In this document: positions 12,275 through 24,053 of the stretch, one piece after another | How positions within the stretch are numbered: position 1 is the first letter of the stretch | How the letters are laid out: each line of letters opens with the position of its first letter | From: Cryptomeria japonica | Lineage: Eukaryota; Streptophyta; Pinopsida; Cupressales; Cupressaceae | Length of the DNA: 64,000 bases | Reading direction: 5' to 3' | Assembly (NCBI RefSeq): GCF_030272615.1 | Contig: NC_081412.1 | Coordinates: forward strand, 670,432,852 to 670,496,851 | Notes under the pieces: model-generated | Told to the model about the DNA's origin: nothing | Databases searched by the model: none | Seen by the model: only the letters and a program-made list of their open reading frames with translations | Made by a program: the position numbers and the translations under genes

Positions 12275-15200
12275 AAGTCTGTCCCAGCAGAGTATCAGAG
12301 GCAGCTCCATCTTGGGTCTAAGCTGAGCTTTAGTGATGTGATTGTACCCATCCTTGGAGTTTTATTCTCCATTCTTGGAGCCATCCCACACAAGCCTATC
12401 CTTGCCTAGACTAAAGGAAATGTTTTTATCTTTTAGGATTGTCATGAATTTATCTTTATCCCTTACAGAGATATCCTCATTTTCTCTGACAATTCATTTC
12501 CACCCCGCTCTATCCTCAGAGGGAGAAATGTAGTTCCCAATCAATTTCCCTCTGTTTGATTCTAGGAGTGCTCTTGTAGGCCCAAAATCATGGATTTTCT
12601 CGATCACCTTATACCCCCTCCAAGAGTCTGACCAAAACAAGGCATCCTCCCTTGACCCTAGGTTCCATGTGAGTTTATCTGTGATAATATTTTTGCATTC
12701 TAGCATAAAGGTCCATATGTGAGAGCCTATGGGCGGATTGTTTTCTCTAAATATTTGGATAGGGTTGTCTTCTTTAAGGTATTTATGATACAAGATTCTC
12801 GCCCATTTTAAATGGGGATGTCTGAACATTCTCCATACTAATTTTGCCCCTAGGGCCCTACTTTGGTCACAAATATTTTTAATGCCAGCTCCTCCTTCTT
12901 TTGGTCTACAAATCTTATCCCAAGATAGGAGTGATAATTTCTTATCATCATTGGCACCTTGCCAAAAGAAAGTTCTAAGGTGTTTATTTAGCTCATTCCA
13001 TTTTTTAACTGATAAATTGTGACAAGATAGTTGGTAAATGGGCATTGCTGCCAAAACTGATTTGACCAAAGTTGCACTGCCCATAGAGGACATCCATTTC
13101 CCTTTCCAACTGTTAATTCTCTTCTTGATTTTTTACACCACATGATCCTAAGACTTAGATGTCCTGCTCCCCTTATCCAAAGGGATGCCTAAATATTTGT
13201 AAGGGAGGAGACCAGGTTTGATCTCCAAGACCCTACATATCTCTTTCTCGGATGTAGTTTCTATGTTGAACATGAGCACTTCTAACTTCACCAAATTGAC
13301 CTCTTGACCCGAGGCTTCCATGTAGGATTTGAGGATACCTTTGAAGGCCCTTGCTTCCCTAATGTTGCCTTGACCAAAAAGCATTGTATCATCTATGAAT
13401 TGTTGGTGGGTAATGGGAGTTAGACCACTGGTAATGGGTATACCTATGTTTCCACCCTCTTCCCTAGCCTTTGAGATAGACCTACCAAGAGCCTCTGCCA
13501 TAATGATGAAGAGGGAAGGAGACATGGGGTCTCCCTACCTAAGTCCCCTAGAGCTACTAAAAAAAATTTCAGGTGAGCCATTGACAAGGACAGAAAATTT
13601 GGGGGTGGATATGCATTCAAAGATAAGGTTGATCCAAGTTTTGGCAAAGCCAAATTCTTCCAAACATTTCCATAAAAATATCCAATCCACTTTACCATAT
13701 GCTTTACTAATATCTAATTTGACCAACATGCTTGGTGCTCCATTATGGTGGACTGAATGTATAACTTCTTGAGCTATGATTACCCCATCATAGATTGATC
13801 TATCGGGCACAAAGCCTACTTTTTCTTCGTTAATGATGATAGGGAGAAGTTTTTGAAGTCTAGTTGCTAGAGTTTTGGTAAGTAGTTTATAAAGGGTATT
13901 ACACAAGACTATGGGCCTATATTCATTAAAGCTACCAGGTTTCTCTTTTTTCAGAATCAAAACTAAGAAGGTATTATTGATCTCCTTAGTGATCTTACCT
14001 GAGTTTCTAACACCCTCTAAGGCCTCTGTGATCTCTCGACCCATAAAACCCCAACATTTTTGGAAGAGACTAGTTGGGGAGCCATCTGGGCCTGGAGCCT
14101 TATTTGGGTTCATTTTCATGAGCACATAATTAACCTCCTCCTCTATAAATTTCTTAAGAAGACATCTATTGTGTTCTGCATCAATGAGTTTTGGAATATT
14201 GCTAGTTATATTCTGTTGGCCTCTAAGGTTGGAACCAACTATATTGTTAAGGATTCCTTCAGAAAACCTTACCGCTTCCTCTACCACCTCTGACAGGTTT
14301 TCCATATTTACTCCTTGGTAGTTCTTAATGTTTGAGATTCGGTTTACCCATCTTTTCTATTTGGTACAGTTATGAAAGAACTTTGTGTTGCGATCTCCTT
14401 CTTTCAACCAAGTTTCTCTGGATTTTTGTCTCCAGAAGATTTCTTCTTTTGCCAGAATCTCTTCATACTCTTTTAGTAATATTTTTTCCTTCAGGAAGAG
14501 ATGTTCATCCATCCCTCAATCCAAAACTTCCCTATTAATATCCTTGAGGTCCATTTCTACTAAAAGTTTCTTATCAAAGATGTTACCAAAATGCTCTCGA
14601 TTCCACTCCAAGAGCCTCTTTTTGATTAACTTCAATTTGTTTGCAACAATATACATCTTTGAGCCTGAGAATACTGATTCCCTTCACCATTGTTCAATCA
14701 GGTTGATGATGTTATCAACCTTATACCACATGTTCTCAAATGTGAATGGGCATTTTTTTGGACCTTGATCTACAAGAATGTTAAGTTGGAGTGAATAATG
14801 GTCTGAACAAGATAAAGGTAGGATCTCTGCTTCCATAGTGTAACTGAAATTCATAAGCCCCCCATGAATAGAAAATATGTCTAGCTTTTCAGCAATATTG
14901 CTAATGCCCTTCCTTCTATTGTTCCATGTAAAGGTGCTCTCTGCTGTCTGGATTTCCAACAAAGAATTCCTATTGATCCAATCATTGAAGTCGAGTGCCG
15001 CAGTAGGTAACTTATTACTACCTCCTCTTTTGTCTGATGCCTTAGTGATGGCATTGAAATCTCCTCCAATAATACACATCTTATTCAGATTGTTTCTTAA
15101 GAAAGTCTCAAGTTCCATCCAGACTTGAACTTTATCCTTGTTCTGAATAGGGCCATATACATTGATCAGGTTAAATCTTAACTTATTATCGTAGCACTTA

Positions 15201-15452
15201 ACCTTTCCACCTATCCATTTTTGTTTTATCTCTAATGGTGTAAAAGAGGAATATCTAGGATCCTAGATGATTTCTAGGCCTCCTGAAGCTCCAAGTGCTG
15301 GGGAATACTTCACTTTTCTAAAACCTAATTTCTTCTCAGAGAGGTCTATCTCGGTTGGGTTCATTTTAGTTTCTTGGATTAGAATTATGTCTGGTTTTGA
15401 TTCAGATATACAACGTTTTATGATACACTACATTCCATGATAAGAGTTTCAT
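12275..15452 (-). pseudogene. LINE ORF2: endonuclease and reverse transcriptase, broken
   Basis: The start codon is at 15,452-15,450 and begins MKLLSWNV, the usual opening of plant LINE ORF2. It overlaps the ORF1 stop (ATGA). The apurinic-endonuclease-like domain follows, with LIQETKMN, GDFNAI (about 15,046-15,064) and a terminal SDHY (about 14,800). The reverse transcriptase lies at about 14,305-13,148 with GFVPDRSIYDG, LDISKAYGKVDW and FIDDTMLF (about 13,376-13,400), where FADD is usual. The post-RT region (13,093-12,280) has the KGGAGIKN and LFWSDSW words of LINE C-termini. Early frameshifts, an in-frame stop in the endonuclease and further breaks near 13,535, 13,148 and 12,494 make it non-functional. 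The C-terminal zinc-knuckle/RNase H part is missing. Confidence 0.9.
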
Positions 15453-16090
15453 GGCTCTGTGGGGAGGAAATTCCCCTCCCCTACATTAAATAGTGATGAA
15501 ATTTTGGATTGGTCCACAAATTCCCCATCCTTGGCTCTTAATTCAGCAAGGGATCTCCTACCCCTCCTTTTGATGGACTTTACACAGTTAGAAGAGTCTT
15601 TTCTCTCCTCTGAATTATGAATGCCTAGAATTTTTGGGTTCTCATTTTCCAAATTATCTAGGTCAATGACTAATTCTTCTGTTTCCATATTAACTTTGGC
15701 ACGATCCACTAAATTTTTCACATATAGCTCCCTCTGCCTTTCCAATTCCTCGGAGACACAAACCTCATCAACAAACTATTCCATTAGGTCATTAACTACT
15801 TCTTCCCCAATAAAGTTGGATATAATGTTGACTTCCCTTTTTACTTCTTCTCTCTCTTCCACTTATGCCACCATTGAATCAATATTCTGGGGTGGTCTAT
15901 TTTACTTTGCCCCCCCACTTTCCTCCATATCCTTATCTTGTGTTGTCAGCTGTTCTTGCTCAGATCCTTTATCCTTAATAGGGGAACACATTTCCTTCAC
16001 CAATGGTTGCTCTGAAAGGGATAATTTTGCTTCTGTTGAATGCCCCAAGGGGGGTTCACTATTTCCTTCCCCGAGTCTATGCTTATTGCA
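15449..16090 (-). pseudogene. LINE ORF1 C-terminal remnant
   Basis: Immediately upstream of ORF2, a minus-strand frame at 15,745-15,449 ends FLPTEP and stops at a TGA that overlaps the ORF2 ATG. It is rich in charged residues (KRRGRRSLAELRAKDGEF) as expected for the basic, nucleic-acid-binding tail of an ORF1 protein. Sequence up to about 16,090 has the acidic, glutamate-rich flavour of the same ORF in other frames, broken by stops. No zinc knuckle is visible because the N-terminal part is missing. Confidence 0.6.
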
Positions 16091-16106
16091 AAGTTAATAT
16101 TTAGGT

Positions 16107-16125
16107 TTGCAGCTACTGATTATTA
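16107..16125. repeat. LINE target-site duplication, right copy
   Basis: The same 19 bases as at 9,438-9,456. They mark the 5' end of the minus-strand LINE and show that sequence left of 9,438 was originally joined to sequence right of 16,126. Confidence 0.85.
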
Positions 16126-16885
16126 ATCCCCTATCTTATATGGATTATTTGAATACCAAGAATTAATTCACTGCAAATATTGAAAAATAACACAACTGCA
16201 ACTTCACAAATAAAATCATAGAAAGAAAATATGCAACACAATGAACATGAAATTTTTGGACAAATTGTCCCTAGAAAAACCCTGAAGGGAAAACTAGTAG
16301 CGCAGATGAGGAATATTATTAAAATTCAGCAAACAAGAGATACATAAATTGCTTGCCTCTTACTGGTAGAGGTCCAACACCATTCTCCTCTGAAAATTCT
16401 TCTCCCAATTTCTCCTCTTGAAATTCCACTCCTATTGTCTCCAACGCTATCACTGTGCCCTTGCTATTACTACAAAACTATTTGCAAAGACTGCAAATTC
16501 ATTTGTTATCACTGCAGATTTTTCTCAAGTGTGTGTTCTCCAAATGCCTAATGACCTCCTTTTATACTACTCTCATTGGAAAACCAACAGTCGAGATTTA
16601 ATCTCAATCAATGGATGTGATAAATTAGACCTTAACAACCCATAACAAATTGGTCGCTAGATGTCCCTAAAGGAATCACTAGATTAATTAAATAATTATC
16701 TTCACTCTGATCAAACCTAACACAATGGTAAGCAGAAATTTTTTGTTAGGCAACTATACAGAGACCCTACAAACTAGGGCATGTCTTGCTTCTTTGATCT
16801 AGATCACAAAAGTTTTCCAGTGTTTGAAGATTTTCACTCTTGTATATTTGAGGCCACTAACACATATCAAGTAGAAGATCAAAAA
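16126..16885. other. Intergenic or intronic DNA, no supported gene
   Basis: AT-rich sequence between the LINE and copia C. A 75-codon ORF at 16,418-16,645 (+) has no recognisable domain. If the resistance-gene relic spans this region, this would be intron. Confidence 0.4.
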
Positions 16886-17110
16886 ATTGTCCTTTATCTA
16901 AAAGAAGATTTAAAAAAACTAAAATAAAACAAAAAAAACATAAAGCAAGATCCTTTATTAGATAATTCCTATCTTCATTCTCCCCTTGAATGATCAATGG
17001 AGGTCAGTCCCAACTAATTTCTAAAAGTAACCAAAAGTCAATATTGGAAGAGCTTTGGTGAAGATATCAACAACTTGCTCAGATGAAGGATAGAACGACA
17101 ACTCCACTTG

Positions 17111-18596
17111 TCAATCTGGAACCAAGTCATGAATGTAATGATGTCGGATCTCTATGTTCTTTGTTCTTGCATGAAACATAGGATTCTTTGTCATGGAAAT
17201 AGTGCTATTGTTATAAAAATAGATGGTGGTTGGATTCTCAGGAAGCAAATATAGATCTGTCAATATCCTTCTTATCCGTACTGCTTGAGAACTTGTTGAT
17301 GAAGCTTCCATGTTTTCTGCTTCTATTGAAGAAAGAGCCACTATTGCCTGTTTCTTACTACTGCAAGATACAACTCCAGAGCCAAATGAAAACACATAAC
17401 CAAATTGTGATTTCTTATCATCCACTAAACTAGCCTAATCTGAATCTATGTAACCAGCTAGTTCAAACTTGTCAGTGGGAGAATATTGAATGCCAAAAGT
17501 CTGTGTACCACTCACATACCTCATGATTATTTTAGCAGCTCGTCAATGTGACTCATGTAGATCCTGCATGAACCATGAGATGATTCTCACAACACACATA
17601 ATATCAAGTCTCGTTGTTGTGAGGTACATGAGGCTACCAACCAAACTCTTATATTGAGTTGCATCAACCTTGTGAATAGAATCTCCCTTGGTTAGTTTTT
17701 TCACCAAGGGCTATGGGGGTTGCAAATGCTTTGCATGCCACCATGTTAAACTTCTTCAATAAATTAGCTAAATACTTGGATTGGGAAATAAATATACCTT
17801 CTGATGTTTGTTGTACTTCAACACCAAAAAAATAGTGTATAAGTCCTAGATCTGATATTTTAAAGTCTTGTTTCATTTTTTCTTGAAACTTCTCCATGAA
17901 AGCTTTGCTATTACCTATATAAATCAAATCATTAACATAGAGGCAAACTATGAGAATATCATTACCAATACATTGGACATACAATATAGGCTCTGAGTGG
18001 CCTCTATTGAATCCTTTCTTCATGAAATAATTGTCAATTCTAGTATACCAGGCATGAGGAGCTTGCTTCAACCCATAAAGGGCTTTTTTCAACTTGTAGA
18101 CTAAGTGTTATTTTTCTGGAACTTCATAACCCATAGGTTGGTCTACATAAACTTCCTCATCTATGCAACCATTAAGGAATGCTGATTTCAAATCCATCTG
18201 AAATATTAGCCACTTATATTGTGTTGTTATAGCCAATATAATCTTGACTGTATCAAGTTGAGCTACAAAAGAATTTTTTTTTGCATAATCCACTCTAGGA
18301 GTTTGTGCAAACCCCTTGGCAACTAGTCTTTCCTTATGTCTCTCTACTGAACCATCTGTATGATATTTGACTTTTTATATCCATTTCACACCAATCACTT
18401 GCTTACCTTTGGGAAACGGAACTAACTCCCAAGTATTATTCTTATGAATGGAATTCATTTCCTCATTCATAGCATTAACCCATACGAGTTCTTTCACTGC
18501 TTCATCATATACAAAGGGTTCATCTTTAATTGTACTAAACAAAGAAAAATTAATAACTGGATTTATATTAGCACTTCTCTGATAAATATCAACCAA
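17111..18596 (-). pseudogene. Copia C reverse transcriptase and RNase H, broken
   Basis: The reverse transcriptase reads in pieces from 18,596 (VNAMNEEMNSIHKNNTWELV) through MDLKSAFLNG (about 18,200) and [14 protein letters not shown] (18,092 onward) to YVNDLIYIG at about 17,920-17,945. The usual YVDD has become YVND, a loss of a catalytic aspartate. RNase H follows at 17,425-17,111, with MDDKKSQFGYVF, ALSSIEAE and HARTKNIEIRHHYI. Stops and frameshifts separate the pieces. Confidence 0.88.
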
Positions 18597-18599
18597 ACT

Positions 18600-20108
18600 T
18601 CATACATTTCTTGGAACAAATGCTTGAGGTGATGGTGGAGGTGAATCTTCACCTAAGCTTGTGCTACTTAAAGAACTAGGTGAGCTTGGAGGTCTGTAAC
18701 TAGAGATTGAACTTCCACTAGAACTTGTGGGGAGAGGAGGAGGAACACTTTTATCTTCCATTTTTATGATTATTGATGGATTTTTCTGCACATCATCTTT
18801 TTGTACATCATCTTTCTGCACATCACCTTTCCACTACCATACTGCCCCTTCATCAAAAATCACATCCCAAATACTATCCATTGCTTTATCTTAAGATTAT
18901 AGAATCGATAGACTTTAGTTGCAGTAGAGTAACCCAAAAAGATACAAAGTTGGTATTTGGCATTCAACTTCTTTTTCTTTTGATCTAGAATATGCACATA
19001 TGCCAAGCATCCAAATATGCAAAGATGAGCCACTGAAGGCTTGTGACCACTCCAGGATTCCTTTGGAGTGAGATTTTGAACTGCGTTCATGGGACTACAG
19101 CTGAGAATATATATGACAGTGGCAACTGCTTCTCCCCAAAAACTATTTGGAAGATTCTTTGACTACACCATGCTTTGTGCCATTTCCATAATGGTATGGT
19201 TCTTTCTTTCAACAATATCATTTTGTTGAGGTGTATATGTGGTAGTAAGCTCTCTCTGGGTGCCATTCTTAGGAAAAAAATCAGCAAACTCATTAGAAGT
19301 AAACTCTCCCTCTCATCTATTCTGAGTATCTTGATAGGATACCCGCTTTGTTTTTCAACCAGTGCTTTAAAATTCTTGAAGCATGCAAAGGCTTCAGATT
19401 TTTGGTTCAAAAAATAAACCTAAGTGTGGCAAGAGTAATAATCAATAAATATAAAAAAATAAAGGTTCTTACCCAATGATCGCTCTTGCATGTCACCACA
19501 GATGTCAGCATGCACAAGCTCTAGAGGAGATTTGGCTCTCCAAGATTTGCCAACCAGAAAAATGTCTCAATGATGCTTGCCAAGTGCACACCCTGAACAA
19601 ACTTCTTCTTTTTTCGTGATTGCAGGAAGACCTCACCATATTGCCCTTGAAAATCCAGATGACAATATCATTGATGCCATAACAATGAATCATCTATGGT
19701 TTATTTGGGTGCATGCAACTTACTTGAAACCAATTTGAGAGGAAACAATCTATTCTCTATCATTTAAGTCTTTGCTACAAGATGATGATTATTAGATTTA
19801 TCAAAGATTTTGCAGCAGCTATCTTCAAATACAACTTTATAGTTCTTTTCTAAAAGCTTTCCTATACTCAGAAGACTATGCTATAACTCTGGCACAAAAA
19901 AAGTATTTTTTATATGCGTAGTGTCTCCTTGCTTAGTCTTGACTGCAAGGGTACATTTTCCCACTACATCAACCTCCTTATCATCTCCAAATTTTACTTT
20001 ACTTCTCATTGAATCATCTAATTTGGCAAAGAAATTAGATTTACCTGTCATGTGATTTGAGCAGCCGCTATCCAAGAACCAGACATCCTCTTGGGGCTCT
20101 TTTGCCAA
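18600..20108 (-). pseudogene. Copia C protease and integrase, broken
   Basis: The protease is the clearest part: 20,108-19,881 reads VWFLDSGCSNHMTG, the intact DSG active-site motif of copia proteases. Leftwards come integrase remnants. 19,410-19,087 includes KSEAFACFKNFKALVEKQSG, then loses frame where the DDE glutamate should be. 19,090-18,860 is the post-integrase segment (SWSGHKPSVAHLCIFGCLAYVHI). A serine/proline-rich linker (18,821-18,600) leads to the reverse transcriptase. Confidence 0.85.
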
Positions 20109-20930
20109 ATTTCATGCAAAGACTATAGAATTCTTTGCGTCAAAAGACTCTTATGCATAAATAGCTCTTGACTTATTCAATTCAGATTTCTTCTTCTTGC
20201 ACTCAGATTCATAGTGCCCATATCTTCCACAATATCTGCACTATATACTTCTTCTATCAACAAAACTCTATCCTCTTCCTCTATTATTTCCTCTTCTTCT
20301 TCCTCTACCTCTTCCTCTATTATTACCAGAAGATTCACCTTGAAATTTAGCAGTATGAGAGGGAGGAGATTTGGATTTTTCCTCAATATTCATAGAAGAA
20401 TGAAAAGCTTGCACAAAATTTTCCGTAGAACGTTACATGTGCTCTTCATGAGACTACAAAGAACCAATTAATTCTACAACTTTGAAAGTAGTTAAATTTT
20501 TACTTTCTTCAATAACAATTATTACTGGATCAAATTTAGGAGGAAGAGACATCTAAAAAAATTTCTACAATTTTCTAGTCTAATATTGTTTCACCTTGAG
20601 TACTAAGTTGATTCACAATATCTTGAGTCCTAGTAGTAAATTCATGAATGGACTCAGATTCCTTCATCCTCAAATTTTTAATTTTTTCTTTGAAAAGTTT
20701 GAAGTATTACCAATTTGATTTTGTCTGTACCTTGGTATGTAGTTTGTAGAGCCTCCCATGCATCCTTTGATTTTGTCAAATTGGCAATTCGAGGAAAAAT
20801 TGAAACATCCAAGACAAATTGAATGGTGAATTGAGCTTTGTTATCCTTCTTTCTATCTTCTTTTAGCTGATTTTTCTATTGTGGTGTCCATGTATTTAAT
20901 GTATTTTGATCAATGATAACTTTAAGAAAT
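20109..20930 (-). pseudogene. Copia C gag, broken
   Basis: An arginine/glycine-rich tract (RGRGRG type, near 20,280-20,330) is followed by a CCHC zinc knuckle, CRYCGRYGHYESEC, at about 20,205-20,247. The N-terminal gag part up to ~20,930 is in fragments. The order matches the gag of copia elements, which packages the element RNA. Confidence 0.75.
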
Positions 20931-21977
20931 CCCCCCTCAAAAAAATGTATAAAATCTTGGCGAATATTTAATTTTTTTTAAAATAATAATAATATTTATT
21001 GGCGAATCTTCCCTTTTATAAAACAAAAAATTAATTTTATTGGCGAATTTGTTTATATCAATTGTTTTTGGTAGAAAAATTGGTGAATCTTGGAAAATAA
21101 TTATTGTATGCATTTCCTTTCATTTAAAAATAATCTTTTGTAAAAAAGTAAAGGCATGAAGGTTTAAATCATTAATGATTTTAAGGGTTAGACTATACTT
21201 TATTTGGTTTCTACCATTAACTTAAAATAATCTAATAGCCCTCTTTCTATTTTCTGAGATAAAATTTACAAACAATTTGTAATATACATGGGGCCAAAAA
21301 TTGCTTTTAGACCATTGGTTTTCATTGAAGTCAACAATTCAAAAGCAATTTCAAACCCCACGAGCATTACAACTTGTAGGTACATTTTACCTCATGGAAT
21401 ACAACGAAGGTCATTAAATTATATTTTAAATCAATGGTGGAAACAAAATATTGTTGATATAACCCTAAAGTAACTAATAATTATGATATATTATTGGTGA
21501 ATTAATTTGGATTTCTACAATTAATTATTAAAATATTGGCGAATCTGATCCAATCATGTATCAAATATTGTGGTGAATCTTTAAGTTAAAAAAATTAATA
21601 AAATAAATTCTCTCGCAATTTAAATAACATTAAAATAAAAATTTGTAAAAATATGGCGATTTAAGTCACCTTAAAAGTTGAAATTATTAGTCAAATTTGA
21701 TTCCCAAATTTCAAAAAATAGCCAATTGACGAATATTAGCCACTAAAGTTTTCACTGATTTTGATCTACAAGTTCTTTTTATCCACCTTCCACAAATTCC
21801 AAGAGATTTGGGATAAAAATAGGATCTTCATTTTGATGCTCCAGTAATCATAGTTTTCTCTAGTAAATAACGAAAGCTAAAATGCTTAATATTTTCCATT
21901 AGCCATCTAGAAATAAATGTTGCTCTGACTTTGCTACCTACACAATAATTTTTTTTGCAACCTACTCTGATAGGGAA
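20931..21977. other. Copia C leader region with recurring TTGGCGAAT motif
   Basis: About 1 kb of AT-rich sequence between gag and the right LTR. The word TTGGCGAAT or a close variant recurs at about 20,956, 20,999, 21,040, 21,082, 21,494, 21,535, 21,572 and 21,726, with irregular spacing. No coding signal. It is either the element's leader or a separate insertion. Confidence 0.5.
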
Positions 21978-22197
21978 TGAAAGATTCTAAATTTAAAAGA
22001 TATAGAAAAAAAACAGAGCTAAGAAGAAGATAGCAATGAAAACATATTAATATTGAAAAACTTAAAAATTAGTACAAATATTCCTTGAAAACTATAAACA
22101 ATAAGGTTGCTTATCGTCGAGTGTTTATTTAGAACAAGATAAAAAACTAAAAATAAAACATAGAGCAAGATCCTTTATCGGATCATTCCTATCTTTA
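21978..22197 (-). repeat. Copia C 5' LTR (right)
   Basis: It is bounded on the inside by a primer-site-like CTCTGATA at about 21,965-21,972 and on the outside by ATTCCTATCTTTA. The outer end matches the outer-type end of the left LTR remnant (ATTCCTATCTTCA), with the terminal CA/TG mutated here. About 220 bp, short for a copia LTR. Confidence 0.55.
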
Positions 22198-22445
22198 AGT
22201 ATGCCATCTAGAATTTTCAAGAGGCGATTCATTCCAAAGAATTAAAGATGCCCTGCGGTATCTCACTCTTTGTGCTCAGCCAAATCTCTAAGAACTGACA
22301 GACCAAGATCAGGTGGCCAATATCTCACATGTTTTAATTTTGTTGACAAGATGTTCTTCCTTTCCATATAGAAGATTTTTAAGTAATCTAACATTTTGAA
22401 CAAAACTCACAGGCACAAAATGAGTTATATAGAAGAGCGAAGGGC
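22198..22445 (+). other. Gap between copia C and the NB-ARC remnant
   Basis: No clean ORF. By position this should hold the P-loop half of the NB-ARC domain, but I cannot see the GxxGxGK motif. It was probably lost or too decayed, or it lay left of the copia C insertion. Confidence 0.35.
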
Positions 22446-24048
22446 TAAAGGGTACTGTTGGTTCTCAACAATATCATAGATGAAAGCATAGAGGAAGTGG
22501 AGTATTATCTCAAGGCAGACTTACGAAAAAATAGCTGGATCCTTTTGAGCGCTCGGAGTGTAGATGTTCTGGAAAAACATTTCATGATAATAAGTAAGCA
22601 GTCATGCATGCACATACTAGGGTTCAAAGTGGAAGAGGTAATTGCCATCCTATTGGAAAGGGCATGTGTAGAAGTGTCAATGTTTAGGGCAGAGGACAAA
22701 GTTTTTGCCATCAAGTGTGGAGACAGATGTTTGTTTAAAGAGGCCAGTCGGAGAGAAGCAACATTTCATCCGTTAACCTTAAAAGCTTTTGGATGTCACC
22801 TTTTCAATAATCACGGTCTACATTTGTCAAAGTGGTTTGGGTGATTTGTTGACTTTGCTGGACAAAGCTTTTGACAACATGCATCTCGAATATCGCACCA
22901 TATTCATGCTTCGCATAATTTATATGCCGCCTAATATGTATCCCCACAAAGTTACAGAGTGGCTAGCAATGATTATCAACAAAGAGATCTCATTTATTGA
23001 GAAAGCAGTGAGTTTGAATATTTTCTTTTAAGACTTTTTAGTTTATGATTTGGGTGTTTTTAATTGAAAAATCGCTAAACACTTATTTTATAAATGGTGT
23101 CAGGTTGAGGATCTATGTAAGAAGGCTTTTATTGAAGAATCTGGACCTAAAATTTGCATCCATGGCCTATATGTTGAATTCACACAAAGCAAAGAAAATG
23201 AAATGAGGAGATGGTTGTGGTGGAAGGGCGACCCACGTAGTACATGTGGATTAATATCACAACACAATGCAGGGTTTGAATTGGCTAAGTTGGAGCAGTG
23301 CATACATCAAAGACTGTCCCAGATCACCCTCCACGACCTTCAAAATTTGTTGGTGCTTCAGCTTGTAGGCATGCAGAATATAAGGAAACTTGACTTGGGT
23401 GGGATTGGCTGTCTCAGAAGTATTACATTACACAAATGCAAAGAACTGATAGTGCTTGAAGGTACGAAAAAATTACAACAGCTGGCGTGGCTTCAAATAA
23501 GTGAAGTAAATTTAATGTTTAGACTTCCCGACCTAAGCAGCTATGAAGGATTATATTATCTTCAGATCAGTTTTGCAGGTAGCCAGGTGCTCAATCAGCT
23601 GGGAGATCTTACCCATTGTTCTTTTCTGAGAGACATTAATGTTTGTTATTGATCCCTCTGGGAGTTTCCAAGGTTGAATGGTTTGAATAATTTGAAGAAA
23701 GTATAATTTAGTGTGTGATAAAGTGGAGGAGCCCCTCGACTATACAGGATGCGTGGGGCTGCAAAGTATTGTCCTCGATAAATTCTCCCAGATCGATGAG
23801 ACAACATCCCTCGTTGGACGCAATAAACTATCCAAAATTGTATTGTGGGACCATGATGCACTGAATAGATGCCCAGATTGTGAAGTGGTCTAGAGGCATG
23901 TCAAGATATAGATGTCCAAATAGAGTCGTTTGTTGCATCAAAATATTTTTTAGTGCCCAAAAGTTTAGAATCCTATGGCGAACTGAAAAATCTTCAACTA
24001 TGGAATTTGCGAAATCTAGAGGAGCTTCCGAGTTTCAGATTTCTATCA
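22446..24048 (+). pseudogene. NB-LRR disease-resistance gene relic, 5' part
   Basis: The frame opens in a kinase-2-like strand (LLVLNNI at about 22,448), where the usual hydrophobic-DD is degraded. The RNBS-B-like SWILLSARS follows, then the GLPLA-equivalent FHPLTLKAFG near 22,770. A frameshift at ~22,840 leads into LLDKAFDNMHLEYRTIF. A GTGAGT...CAG intron (23,008-23,103) joins EKA to VEDLCKKAFIEE. Leucine-rich repeats then run from about 23,280 (HDLQNLLVLQLVGMQNIRKL) to 24,048 (YGELKNLQLWNLRNLEELPS) with one stop at ~23,650 and two frame changes. Such proteins are cytosolic immune receptors. The upstream P-loop and any TIR or coiled-coil domain are missing. Copia A splits it at 24,053. Confidence 0.82.
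23008..23103 (+). other. Likely intron in the NB-LRR relic
   Basis: GTGAGT at the 5' side, an AT-rich body with stops, and GTGTCAG at the 3' side. Removing it joins two stretches of the same resistance-protein-like frame. Confidence 0.6.
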
Positions 24049-24053
24049 AATTT
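24049..24053. repeat. Copia A target-site duplication, left copy (AATTT)
   Basis: AATTT here and at 33,178-33,182, directly outside the two LTRs. Five bases is the normal copia integration footprint. Confidence 0.9.

Larger units (their letters stand above)
9457..16106 (-). mobile_element. LINE (L1-like non-LTR retrotransposon), nested or rearranged
   Basis: The element runs on the minus strand. Its 3' end is the T-rich run at 9,457-9,475, followed by a tail-proximal block containing GGGCCAAGGCCGTAAA. Its coding part runs leftwards from about 16,090, and it is flanked by 17-19-bp direct repeats. The order on the minus strand is an ORF1 remnant, ORF2 endonuclease, reverse transcriptase and a post-RT domain that stops near 12,275. 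Then come ~2.8 kb of non-LINE-like material before the tail. The ORF1 start is missing, so the copy is 5' truncated, as is usual for LINEs. The 2.8-kb segment may be a later insertion, a captured sequence or a long 3' UTR; I cannot tell which. Confidence 0.8.
16890..22197 (-). mobile_element. Ty1-copia LTR retrotransposon, degraded (copia C)
   Basis: Reading on the minus strand from the right, the order is a short LTR (about 21,978-22,197), a leader, gag with a zinc knuckle, protease, integrase, reverse transcriptase and RNase H, then a PPT-like CTCCCC (plus-strand view, about 16,980) and the left LTR remnant (16,890-16,977). This gene order (integrase before reverse transcriptase) defines copia. 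The LTR ends are alike over the last ~85 bases (GCAAGATCCTTTAT and ATTCCTATCTT in both). The left LTR is eroded further in, and I could not find a target duplication. A CTCTGATA-like relic of the Met-tRNA primer site lies beside the right LTR at about 21,965. Copies of all domains are broken. Confidence 0.82.
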
